From NCBI GenBank assembly GCA_900554835.1, contig USJD01000012.1, positions 1 to 35,624 of the forward strand: a stretch of 35,624 nt of DNA, in the 5' to 3' direction. The position numbers were made by a program, and so were the translations under genes. The notes under the pieces were generated by a model. It worked only from the letters and a program-made list of their open reading frames with translations. It was not told the origin of the DNA and did no database searches. This stretch comes from an uncultured Prevotella sp. Lineage in GTDB: Bacteria; Bacteroidota; Bacteroidia; Bacteroidales; Bacteroidaceae. How positions within the stretch are numbered: position 1 is the first letter of the stretch; the number at the start of each line of letters is the position of its first letter. Positions 8,062 through 14,674 of this stretch are shown piece by piece.

Positions 8062-9003
8062 ATGATGAATTGGAAAAGTCTGAGATTGTTTCTTGCAATC
8101 AGCTTTGTATTCGTGCTGGCTTGTTGCAAAGACGGGAAGGGCAGTCGGCTTCCTGAAAGTATCGGTCAGCCCTATGAGGTAGTGCTTGAAGGAGATACGA
8201 ATCGCATCGTGACTGCTATCTTGCAGGAGAGTGTGCCGGATATGCCTCAGCCGGAACCCATGTTCAATATCATACAGGTAAGGAAAGGAAAACTGACAAG
8301 CCTGTATCAGACGGTTAGAAACCGGGTTGTCGTAGATGTGGATAAGAGAAATCGTGACTTTGAAGTGAAAATCAGCAAGGATGTCAATGCTGCTCCGCAA
8401 GTCATCATCCGTATCAAGGCGCAGACCGTAGAACAGTTGAAAAGCCGCCTGGATGGAATGAAACTCCACCAGATACTGGACGAATCGGAACTGAAGCATC
8501 TGGCGTCTGTCATCCGGCAGAATGTAGAGAAGCAGAAAGAGGTAAAGCGGCTCTTCGGCATCGATATGAAGATTCCTGCTGACATGCAGTCAAGTAAGCG
8601 TGGTAAGGATTTTCTGTGGCTGTCAAATAATGCAAACTCGGGTATGCAGAGCCTCCTCATATTTAAGTTGAGAGATTTTTGGCGTGGAAATCCATATCTT
8701 CCTTCTGCTCTCAAACCGAAAGTTGACAGCGTGCTACGTGTCAACGTGCCAGGTGAGGAGGATGGCATGTACATGCAACTTACCTATATCAGGGAATATT
8801 TAAATGGATGCTGGGAAATGAAGGGGGATGCCATGGGAGGACCTTATGTGATGAAGCTGATGGCTGATTCTGACTTCACACAGGGGCGGAACGTCCTTGG
8901 AAAATATGATGCATTAGTCATCATCGGTTTCGTCTATGCGCCCGAAATGAAGAAAAGAAATTTAATCAAGCAGTTGGAAGCTGTATTGACAACTATCAGA
9001 TAA
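8062..9003 (+). CDS. DUF4837 family lipoprotein
   Basis: A 313-residue predicted lipoprotein: hydrophobic stretch LFLAISFVFVLA then lipobox LAC with the acylated cysteine at residue 21. The rest looks like the Bacteroidota family DUF4837, whose function is unknown. Seen features are an N-terminal GQPYEVVLEGD strand motif, a charged middle region (residues 90-180), and RDFWRGNPYLPSAL. ATG ATG at 8062 and 8065 leave a one-residue ambiguity in the start. It probably sits in the outer membrane or faces the periplasm. It is flanked by two tandem-repeat spacers (7923-8036 and 9004-9110) and lies between rlmN and pdxA. I see no promoter of its own, so it is probably read from rlmN. Confidence 0.75.
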   Translation: MMNWKSLRLFLAISFVFVLACCKDGKGSRLPESIGQPYEVVLEGDTNRIVTAILQESVPDMPQPEPMFNIIQVRKGKLTSLYQTVRNRVVVDVDKRNRDFEVKISKDVNAAPQVIIRIKAQTVEQLKSRLDGMKLHQILDESELKHLASVIRQNVEKQKEVKRLFGIDMKIPADMQSSKRGKDFLWLSNNANSGMQSLLIFKLRDFWRGNPYLPSALKPKVDSVLRVNVPGEEDGMYMQLTYIREYLNGCWEMKGDAMGGPYVMKLMADSDFTQGRNVLGKYDALVIIGFVYAPEMKKRNLIKQLEAVLTTIR

Positions 9004-9110
9004 AAAACTTCGTAAGTTGCAGATGAAGACTTCGCAAGTTTCAAATGAAACCATTGCGAGATTCATATGAATATCGTAAGACTCATATAGCAATCATAAG
9101 ATTCAAATAA
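9004..9110 (+). repeat. Degenerate tandem array, 20-22-nt period
   Basis: Five decayed units fill most of the spacer before pdxA. A recurring ATGA/ATAG/ATAA step occurs at 9023, 9045, 9067, 9087 and 9107, and a CGTAAG-like core at 9011, 9033, 9056, 9075 and 9095. The clearest unit contains the dyad aacttcgtaagtt. The sequence is unlike the 7923 array, but the spacing is similar. Confidence 0.7.
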
Positions 9111-9129
9111 ATACATCAAAAAATAATAT

Positions 9130-10263
9130 ATGGACAATCAGAAAGTAAGGGTGGCTATCACCCACGGAGATACCAATGGTATCGGATATGAACTCATTTT
9201 TAAAACCTTTGCAGAGCCAGAAATGCTGGAACTCTGTACACCTATTATATATGGCTCGCCAAAAGTAGCTGCCTATTATCGCAAGGCAATGAACTTGCCA
9301 GGACAGTTCTCTATCATTCAGCAGGCTGAGGATGTACAGGATGGAAGAATCAATCTTCTGGCTGCTGTAGATGACGAGGTGAAAGTGGATATGGGTATGC
9401 CTACAGCTGACTCTGGACTGGCTGCTGTAAAGGCGCTCGATCGTGCCATGACTGATTATCGTGCCGGTCTCTACGACGTGCTGGTTACCGGACCTATCAA
9501 CAATGCCAATGCGCAGATGGATAATTATCCTTTCCCTGGTCATAGAAATTATATTGAGACCTGTCTTGGAGAGGGCAAGAAGGGACTGTCTATGCTGATT
9601 GGTGGTGATCTCCGTATCGCATCGGTCACAGAAAAGACACCTTTGAAAGACGTACCTGCAGCTATCAGTCTGGAGGCAATCGTTGATAAGGTAACCCTGA
9701 TGCAGCAGACTCTCAAGCGTGATTTCTATATCAGCAATCCACGTATCGCAGTGCTTGCTTTGAATCCAAAGAGCAATGAGGACAGCAGTTGTGGTACAGA
9801 AGAACGCGAAACCATTATCCCTGCTATTGATGCATTGGCAGAGAAGGGCGTACAGGCGTTCGGTCCTTATGCTACAGATGAATTCTTCGGAAGAGGCTAT
9901 TTCAGAGACTTCGATGGTGTGATGGCTATGTATCATGACCAGGCAACAACTCCTTTCCATTCATTATATACAGAAGACGGTGTTGTCTTCACTGCTGGCA
10001 TGCCAATCATCCGTACTGCAGCAGATGTTACACCGGAGTTCTGTATCGCAGGAGTAGGAGAGGCTGATGAGACATCTTTCCGCCATGCAGTCTATTTGGC
10101 TGTGGATGCTTACCATCATCGCAATGAGTATGATGAGGCTCGTGAAAATCCGCTTCCAAAGCTTTATCACGAAAAACGTGATGAGAGCGAGAAAGTGCGT
10201 TTTTCTATCCCAAAGAAGCATTCTAATGCTCCTTTTAACCCAAAGGCTGAGGTGAAAAGTTAA
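9130..10263 (+). CDS. pdxA: PdxA-family protein (4-hydroxythreonine-4-phosphate dehydrogenase) with altered metal ligands
   Basis: A 377-residue protein of the PdxA fold, which in pyridoxal-phosphate synthesis oxidises 4-phospho-hydroxy-threonine with NAD(P). Recognisable blocks are GDTNGIGYELI (13-23), VTGPINN (119-125), FPGHRNYIE (135-143), LALNPK (209-214), AMYHDQ (266-271) and GMPIIRT (290-296). In the E. coli enzyme three histidines bind the metal (H166, H211, H266). Here the first motif reads TEKTPL instead of TTHLPL and the second reads NPK instead of NPH; only the MYHDQ histidine remains. The SVDHGT block is also lost (AADVTPEF). The C-terminal tail is extended by about 50 residues. 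It may have another substrate or be a non-catalytic relative. It sits in the conserved block before the sigma-54 activator. Confidence 0.8.
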   Translation: MDNQKVRVAITHGDTNGIGYELIFKTFAEPEMLELCTPIIYGSPKVAAYYRKAMNLPGQFSIIQQAEDVQDGRINLLAAVDDEVKVDMGMPTADSGLAAVKALDRAMTDYRAGLYDVLVTGPINNANAQMDNYPFPGHRNYIETCLGEGKKGLSMLIGGDLRIASVTEKTPLKDVPAAISLEAIVDKVTLMQQTLKRDFYISNPRIAVLALNPKSNEDSSCGTEERETIIPAIDALAEKGVQAFGPYATDEFFGRGYFRDFDGVMAMYHDQATTPFHSLYTEDGVVFTAGMPIIRTAADVTPEFCIAGVGEADETSFRHAVYLAVDAYHHRNEYDEARENPLPKLYHEKRDESEKVRFSIPKKHSNAPFNPKAEVKS

Positions 10264-10312
10264 AAAAATGACTATTTTATGCCATTTTTGCAGATTATTC
10301 AAAAAAAATGCG

Positions 10313-10320
10313 TAATTTTG
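10313..10320 (+). promoter_or_regulatory. -7 box for the sigma-54-type activator gene
   Basis: TAATTTTG matches TAnnTTTG and begins 49 nt after the pdxA stop. A TTTTTG run ending at 10290 could be the -33 element (22 nt spacing). The ATG at 10329 lies 8 nt after the box, so the leader is very short. Confidence 0.55.
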
Positions 10321-10328
10321 TCAGCTAA

Positions 10329-11621
10329 ATGGACACAAGTGAACTTCAGAAAGTAAAACAACGGTATAACATCGTGGGTAATAGCGATGGATTGAACCGT
10401 GCGCTCGATGTCGCCTTACAGGTGGCACCGACAGATCTTTCTGTGCTTATCATCGGTGAATCGGGTGTGGGTAAGGAAATCATTCCGCGTGTTATCCACG
10501 ATCATTCTCCACGCCGACGTGAGAAGTATTTTGCTATCAACTGCGGTAGTATTCCTGAAGGTACTATCGATAGCGAACTCTTCGGCCATGAGAAAGGTTC
10601 CTTTACGGGAGCTATCGGAGAAAGTGAAGGATATTTCGGTATCGCCAACAAGGGAACCATTTTCCTCGATGAGGTGGGCGAGCTGCCTATCCAGACACAA
10701 GCCAGATTGCTCCGTGTGCTGGAAACCGGTGAATATATCCGCGTAGGTGGACAGGAGGTGAGAAAGACTGATGTGAGAATAGTGGCTGCTACTAATGTCA
10801 ACATGCGCAAAGCCATCAGTGAAGGTCGCTTCCGCGAAGATCTCTATTATCGTCTGAATACTATTCCTATCCAGATGCCGCCGCTCCGTGAAAGAGGAAA
10901 TGATATCCTTCTGCTCTTCAGACTTTTTGCGATGCAAATGGCTGAAAAGTATAGGTTGCCTAAGATTTCGCTCAGCGAGGATGCAAAGGTCATCATGCTC
11001 AAATATAAGTGGCCGGGTAATGTAAGACAACTCAAGAATATCACAGAACAGATGTCTGTGCTCAGTCAGGAACGGGAAATCAGTGCTGAAATGCTCTTGC
11101 ATTATATTCCGATGGATGAAGAGTCCACCCAGTTGGCTACGATTCCTTCCCAGACGGGCGGTGCTCATAGCTACGAGAGCGAGCGTGAACTTCTCTATAA
11201 GATTCTCTATGAGTTGAGAGGCAATGTGAGTGACCTCCGTCGTGATGTCAGTTCTCTGCGTAAGCAATTGGATGAAGCCCGCCAGCTCAATGGTGCCAGT
11301 GGATTTGCAAGTCCTAATGCTATTACTCCAGTAGAGTCTGTAAGCGACTTCCCTGCGAGAATGGATAAGACACCAAGTATCCGTCCGGTCATTCCGCATC
11401 ATGCGACAGAAGATGCCATCGTTGAGGAAATCAATGAACCGGAAACGCTGAATCTGAATGATTTGGGGCGCCAGATGCTCGAAAAGGCTTTGGAACGAAA
11501 TAACGGAAATCGCAAAAAGGCTGCGCAGGAACTTGGTATTTCCGACCGTACGCTGTATCGCCGTCTCAAGCAATATGGACTCAATGGCGATGAGGAAGAA
11601 GAAAAAGACAAAAATAAGTAA
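10329..11621 (+). CDS. Sigma-54-type AAA+ transcriptional activator with Fis HTH
   Basis: A 430-residue regulator that starts directly with the AAA+ domain and has no receiver, GAF or PAS sensor. Walker A is GESGVGKE (43-50), the sigma-54 contact loop reads GSFTGA (90-95) instead of the usual GAFTGA, Walker B is IFLDE (111-115), and the arginine-finger region is FREDLYYRL (168-176). A coiled-coil linker (285-320) leads to a Fis-type helix-turn-helix (NRKKAAQELGISDRTLYRRL, 394-413). Such proteins hydrolyse ATP to open sigma-54 promoters; lack of a sensor suggests control by amount or by a partner. The gene lies between pdxA and lptE, an order I recall from other Bacteroidota. No -24/-12 promoter was evident in this window. 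Confidence 0.9.
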   Translation: MDTSELQKVKQRYNIVGNSDGLNRALDVALQVAPTDLSVLIIGESGVGKEIIPRVIHDHSPRRREKYFAINCGSIPEGTIDSELFGHEKGSFTGAIGESEGYFGIANKGTIFLDEVGELPIQTQARLLRVLETGEYIRVGGQEVRKTDVRIVAATNVNMRKAISEGRFREDLYYRLNTIPIQMPPLRERGNDILLLFRLFAMQMAEKYRLPKISLSEDAKVIMLKYKWPGNVRQLKNITEQMSVLSQEREISAEMLLHYIPMDEESTQLATIPSQTGGAHSYESERELLYKILYELRGNVSDLRRDVSSLRKQLDEARQLNGASGFASPNAITPVESVSDFPARMDKTPSIRPVIPHHATEDAIVEEINEPETLNLNDLGRQMLEKALERNNGNRKKAAQELGISDRTLYRRLKQYGLNGDEEEEKDKNK

Positions 11622-11633
11622 GACAATTGGAAT

Positions 11634-12155
11634 ATGAAGCGTTTTCGCAAACATATATATATAATAGGTGTCATCCTTACTATTGGCATTCTTGCTGCAT
11701 GCTCCGTGAGCTATAAGTTCAATGGTGCAAGCATCGATTATACCAAGACCAAGACTATCCAGATAGCGGAATTTCCTATCAGAAGTACCTATGTATGGGG
11801 ACCGATGGGACCGATGTTCAACAATGCCTTGAAGGATGAATTTGCTAATCATACCCGCTTGCAACAGGTCAAGAGAAATGGAGACCTGAAGATAGAGGGA
11901 GAGATTACACAGTATAGCCAGCGCAACAAGAGTGTTTCGAGCGAAGGCTATTCTGCACAGACTGAATTGTCTATTACTGTAAATGTGAGATTCACCAATA
12001 ATGTGAACCACAAAGAAGATTTTGAACGCCAGTTTACTTCTTCAAAGAGTTATGAGACTACCCAGAGCCTGGCATCGGTTCAGGAAGAACTGGTCAATCA
12101 GATGGTGAAGGATCTGGTAGAGCAGATTTTCAACGCTACTGTTGCAAATTGGTAA
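11634..12155 (+). CDS. lptE: LptE-family LPS-assembly lipoprotein
   Basis: A 173-residue lipoprotein: basic start MKRFRKH, hydrophobic helix, lipobox GILAAC with C23 as the acylated residue, then a small alpha/beta domain. The pattern SVSYKFNGASIDYTKTKTIQIAEFPIR is typical of Bacteroidota LptE. LptE plugs the LptD barrel and helps insert lipopolysaccharide into the outer leaflet. It starts 12 bp after the activator stop, so the two are probably co-transcribed. It is shorter on motifs than enterobacterial LptE, so the call rests on the Bacteroidota family and the lipobox. Confidence 0.85.
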   Translation: MKRFRKHIYIIGVILTIGILAACSVSYKFNGASIDYTKTKTIQIAEFPIRSTYVWGPMGPMFNNALKDEFANHTRLQQVKRNGDLKIEGEITQYSQRNKSVSSEGYSAQTELSITVNVRFTNNVNHKEDFERQFTSSKSYETTQSLASVQEELVNQMVKDLVEQIFNATVANW

Positions 12156-12159
12156 TTAG

Positions 12160-12235
12160 GCATTCTCTCAAGAAATATGCATTCTCTCTGGAGTTATAAT
12201 TCTCAGGGGAGATATTGTTCTCATAAGAGATATAT
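12160..12235 (+). repeat. Four tandem 19-nt repeats
   Basis: Units 12160-12178, 12179-12197, 12198-12216 and 12217-12235 are each exactly 19 nt, for example gcattctctcaagaaatat and gttctcataagagatatat. Most pair an internal TCTC with GAGA. A second, more decayed series (tctgaaagatgaa, tctgaaaagttgaa) continues to about 12300. The array occupies the gap between lptE and the next gene. Confidence 0.8.
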
Positions 12236-12343
12236 GTAGGCAGAATAGAAGCATTTTGTCTGAAAGATGAATTTCTTCTGAAAAGTTGAATTCGTTAGAA
12301 AAAAGTTTTTAAAAATTATAACTGTTAATATTATTAGAGATTC

Positions 12344-13090
12344 GTGGAATTAACAAGATTGATACAACATCCGGAGGAGATGAATAAAGAGACTCTTTAT
12401 GATCTCCGTGAGCTGTTAGCACTCTATCCGTACTATCAGACGGCTCGATTGCTGATGTTGCAGAACTTGTATTTGCTCCATGATGCCAGTTTTGATGAAG
12501 AACTTCGCCGGGCAGCTATCTATATTACTGACAGAAAGGTGATATTCCAGATGGTGGAGGCTGCTCATTATCAGCTCAAGAAAGAGTCGCATGCTGCGGC
12601 TGGAAAGAAAGATAATACAGCTGATAGAACTTCTGACTTGATAGACAACTTTTTGGAGTCTATACCTGCTGATAAGGAAGACGAGGAAAAGAAAAAGGAA
12701 AAAAGAAAACCAACTCCTGCAGATGCAGCCGTCGATTATGTGGCTTATCTTCTGGAAACAGAAGGGGAGACTGAGGAAGAGAACTCCTCACGTACCATCT
12801 CACTCATTGATGATTTCATGGAGGATGGAGGATTCAAACTTCCTAAGATTGATGTTTCTGCTGATTATCAACCGGAGTATAAACCTGAGTTGGATGACAA
12901 CAACAAGGAGGAACAGGCCGAAAATAGTGGGGTCTTTACTGAGACTTTGGCTCGTATCTATATTAAACAGGGAAAATACCAACGTGCACTCGACATTATA
13001 CGCCGCTTGCATGAAAAGCATCCAGGTAAGAGTATGCATTATGCTGACCAGATGCGATTCTTGGAAAAATTGATCAAAAATAATAAATAA
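12344..13090 (+). CDS. TPR-like helical protein, conserved upstream of secG
   Basis: A 248-residue cytoplasmic protein with no signal peptide or membrane segment. The N-terminal 90 residues (LIQHPEEMNKETLYDLRELLALYPYYQTARLLMLQ region) are a conserved helical module. Residues 90-175 are a charged, probably flexible linker, and residues 200-235 form a TPR-like hairpin (ARIYIKQGKYQRALDIIRRL). A GTG start is chosen because family members, as I recall them, begin just before this leucine/histidine-rich segment; the next ATG, at 12380, would remove it. Only 14 bp separate it from secG, so they form an operon. The function is unknown; a scaffold or adaptor role is an inference from the TPR hairpin. 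Confidence 0.75.
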   Translation: MELTRLIQHPEEMNKETLYDLRELLALYPYYQTARLLMLQNLYLLHDASFDEELRRAAIYITDRKVIFQMVEAAHYQLKKESHAAAGKKDNTADRTSDLIDNFLESIPADKEDEEKKKEKRKPTPADAAVDYVAYLLETEGETEEENSSRTISLIDDFMEDGGFKLPKIDVSADYQPEYKPELDDNNKEEQAENSGVFTETLARIYIKQGKYQRALDIIRRLHEKHPGKSMHYADQMRFLEKLIKNNK

Positions 13091-13104
13091 AACTAGTTTT
13101 AAAA

Positions 13105-13521
13105 ATGTACACATTATTTGTAGTATTAATCGTCTTGGTAGCATTGCTGATGATTTTCATCGTGCTTATCCAGGAGTCAAAGGGAGGTGGTCTCGCATCC
13201 AACTTCTCTTCTTCAAACGCAATCATGGGTGTTCGTAAGACCACTGATGTAGTAGAGAAATTAACTTGGGGTCTTGCTGCTGCTATGGTTATCATCAGCG
13301 TAGCTTGTGCTTATGTAGCTCCAACAGCTGTTGGCGAAAGCAGTGTAATGGAAAATTCTGCTACAACTGAGCAGACTGCTCTCCCTGCTATGCCAGGTGC
13401 TAACAATGCTGCTGGTGCTCAGACTGCAGCTCCTGCTAAGGGTGCTGATGCCCAGAAGGCAGCTCCTGCTGCTGATGCTCAGAAGGCAGCTCCTGCTGCT
13501 CCTGCAACTCCAGCTAAGTAA
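13105..13521 (+). CDS. secG: Preprotein translocase subunit SecG
   Basis: A 138-residue membrane protein with two transmembrane helices (residues 2-23 and about 51-71), separated by the SecG signature QESKGGGLASNF (23-34). SecG belongs to the SecYEG channel and aids SecA-driven export. After the second helix there is a 60-residue Ala/Pro/Gln-rich tail with two 9-residue repeats (ADAQKAAPA), encoded by 27-nt direct repeats at 13444-13470 and 13471-13497. The tail makes it longer than the usual SecG and is probably disordered. Last gene of the block; a strong terminator follows at 13561. Confidence 0.92.
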   Translation: MYTLFVVLIVLVALLMIFIVLIQESKGGGLASNFSSSNAIMGVRKTTDVVEKLTWGLAAAMVIISVACAYVAPTAVGESSVMENSATTEQTALPAMPGANNAAGAQTAAPAKGADAQKAAPAADAQKAAPAAPATPAK

Positions 13522-13560
13522 TTTTTCTACATTACTGCGAGAAATTTAAAAGCATTTTAT

Positions 13561-13608
13561 GAAATGACTGTTTCCTTTTTCAGTGGAAACAGTCATTTCT
13601 CTTTTTTT
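13561..13608 (+). terminator. Strong intrinsic terminator after secG
   Basis: A perfect 15-bp stem (13561-13575 with 13585-13599) and a 9-nt loop are followed by a run of seven T at 13602-13608. It closes the rlmN-secG gene block. Confidence 0.92.
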
Positions 13609-13674
13609 GTAAGTCTTCATTTCTCTTTTTTTCAACGTCTTTCTCATTTGTTATTTTGATTTGATTTGCATTAA

Positions 13675-13900
13675 TGAGAAAAAGGAAATAATGAAAAATA
13701 TAGAAAGAGTGAAGAAGGGGGAATGGAAAGAATGAGAAATGACAGAGAGGATAATGAGGAGTGAGAAGAGAGAAATGGCAAAAAGTAATAGGGGAGTGGA
13801 ATGAATGAGAAATAACAGAGAGGATAATGAAAATTGCCAAGAGAGGAAAATGAGAAATGAAAAGGAAGGAAAATAAGGTAAAAGTAGAGAAAAATATAGC
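13675..13900 (+). repeat. Purine-rich tract with 73-nt direct repeat
   Basis: About 225 nt of the plus strand consist almost only of A and G. Inside, 13731-13757 and 13804-13830 (aatgagaaat.acagagagg followed by ataatga) match in 26 of 27 bases, and the similarity extends upstream into an A/G-rich flank. No credible gene is present; minus-strand frames give only Ser/Leu/Phe-rich shadows. It separates the secG terminator from the tRNA-His promoter. Confidence 0.75.
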
Positions 13901-13966
13901 AAAATAGGGTAAAAAACTACTTTTTTGAGAAAAAATGAAGTTTTTTCGAAAAAAGTTCGCTAAAAA

Positions 13967-13998
13967 TTTGGTGGAATCAAAAAATAGTAGTACCTTTG
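13967..13998 (+). promoter_or_regulatory. tRNA-His promoter (-33 TTTG, -7 TACCTTTG)
   Basis: TTTG at 13967-13970 (within TTTGGTGG) is separated by 20 nt from TACCTTTG at 13991-13998, a very good Bacteroidota promoter. The same TTTGGTGG/20-nt layout occurs at 16050-16081. Confidence 0.8.
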
Positions 13999-14037
13999 CA
14001 CTCGCTTAAAAGAAATAACAATTAAGCAAGCTAATAT

Positions 14038-14112
14038 GGTGGACGTAGTTCAGTTGGTTAGAGCGTCAGATTGTGGTTCTGAATGTCGTGGGTTCGAGTC
14101 CCACCTTCCACC
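14038..14112 (+). tRNA. tRNA-His (GTG anticodon)
   Basis: A cloverleaf can be drawn by hand: D-arm GTTC/GAGC, anticodon stem TCAGA/TCTGA with loop TTGTGGT (anticodon GTG), and T-arm GTGGG-TTCGAGT-CCCAC. The extra G at 14038 can pair with C73 (14112), as expected for tRNA-His. CCA is not encoded. One acceptor-stem position (C6 with U67) is a mismatch. Confidence 0.93.
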
Positions 14113-14118
14113 CAAGAT

Positions 14119-14149
14119 AAACCCAGTAAATCTTTGATTTACTGGGTTT
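14119..14149 (+). terminator. Hairpin terminator after tRNA-His
   Basis: A 14-bp perfect stem (14119-14132 with 14136-14149) with a TTT loop starts 7 nt after the tRNA. The downstream T-run is weak (TTTCTTG). Confidence 0.7.
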
Positions 14150-14173
14150 CTTGTAAATATATACTTTAAATAA

Positions 14174-14207
14174 TTAATTCATCATTTGTCACCAAATGAT
14201 GAATTAA
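14174..14207. terminator. Perfect 15-bp A/T-rich hairpin
   Basis: The arms 14174-14188 and 14193-14207 are exact complements with loop TCAC. It lies between the tRNA terminator and the end of the convergent yjbQ gene, so it may act as a back-up terminator on either strand. Confidence 0.55.
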
Positions 14208-14222
14208 AGTATCCTCTAAAAA

Positions 14223-14244
14223 GTATCTTAAGATACCTTTTTTT
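14223..14244 (-). terminator. Bidirectional terminator at the end of yjbQ
   Basis: The palindrome gtatcttaagatac (14223-14236) has seven T after it on the plus strand (14238-14244) and five T on the minus strand, directly after the yjbQ stop codon. It suits termination from both sides. Confidence 0.6.
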
Positions 14245-14656
14245 ATTCCCCCATAATTGTGGCGATGAGATGTCTGCTGCCGCCACCTTCTCTAAACTCG
14301 CATAGGTATATCCCCTGCCAGGTTCCGAGGTTCAGTCTGCCGTTTGTGATAGGAATTGTCAGTGAAACTCCTACCATACTTGATTTGGCGTGGGCAGACA
14401 TATCCGTTGGACCTTCATCTTGGTGAAGGTATCTCGGATCTCCATCTGGCACCAATCTCTCAAAGATTCCCTTCAGGTCGTATCGCACATCTGGATCGAA
14501 ATTCTCGTTAAGTGACAATCCGCAACTTGTATGCCTGACGAAAAGATTCAGTATTCCCGTCTTTGGCAATGCGGGTAAGTGATGAAGTACTTCACTCGTT
14601 ACGAGGTGAAAACCGCGAGGAAAAGGTCGCAATGAAAATTCAACTTGTTGTATCAT
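14243..14656 (-). CDS. yjbQ: YjbQ/UPF0047 family protein
   Basis: A 137-residue protein of the YjbQ (UPF0047) family, a small trimeric beta-rich fold. Conserved residues seen are HTSCGL (42-47), H78 in RYLHQDEGP, DMSAHAKSS (85-93) and GTWQGIYLCEFR (111-122); the histidines form the putative metal-binding active site. E. coli YjbQ has weak thiamine-phosphate synthase activity in vivo, but the physiological role is unsettled. The length is normal. It starts 18 bp after the stop of the ATPase gene on the same strand and is probably in its operon, although a functional connection is not obvious. Confidence 0.9.
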   Translation of the reverse strand: MIQQVEFSLRPFPRGFHLVTSEVLHHLPALPKTGILNLFVRHTSCGLSLNENFDPDVRYDLKGIFERLVPDGDPRYLHQDEGPTDMSAHAKSSMVGVSLTIPITNGRLNLGTWQGIYLCEFREGGGSRHLIATIMGE

Positions 14657-14674
14657 ATTTTTTTGTTTATATTC

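Noticed and set aside
10416..12011. 531-codon open frame on the minus strand opposite the sigma-54 activator and lptE
   Set aside because: The plus-strand proteins have clear domains; the antisense translation has no recognisable motif and follows from codon bias of the plus-strand genes.
10264..13104. Search for -24/-12 sigma-54 promoters near the activator
   Set aside because: No convincing TGGCAC-N5-TTGC element was seen in nearby spacers, so targets of the activator cannot be named.
14038..14112. tRNA-His as an integration (att) site for a mobile island
   Set aside because: No repeat of the tRNA 3' end and no integrase gene were found in the rest of the window.
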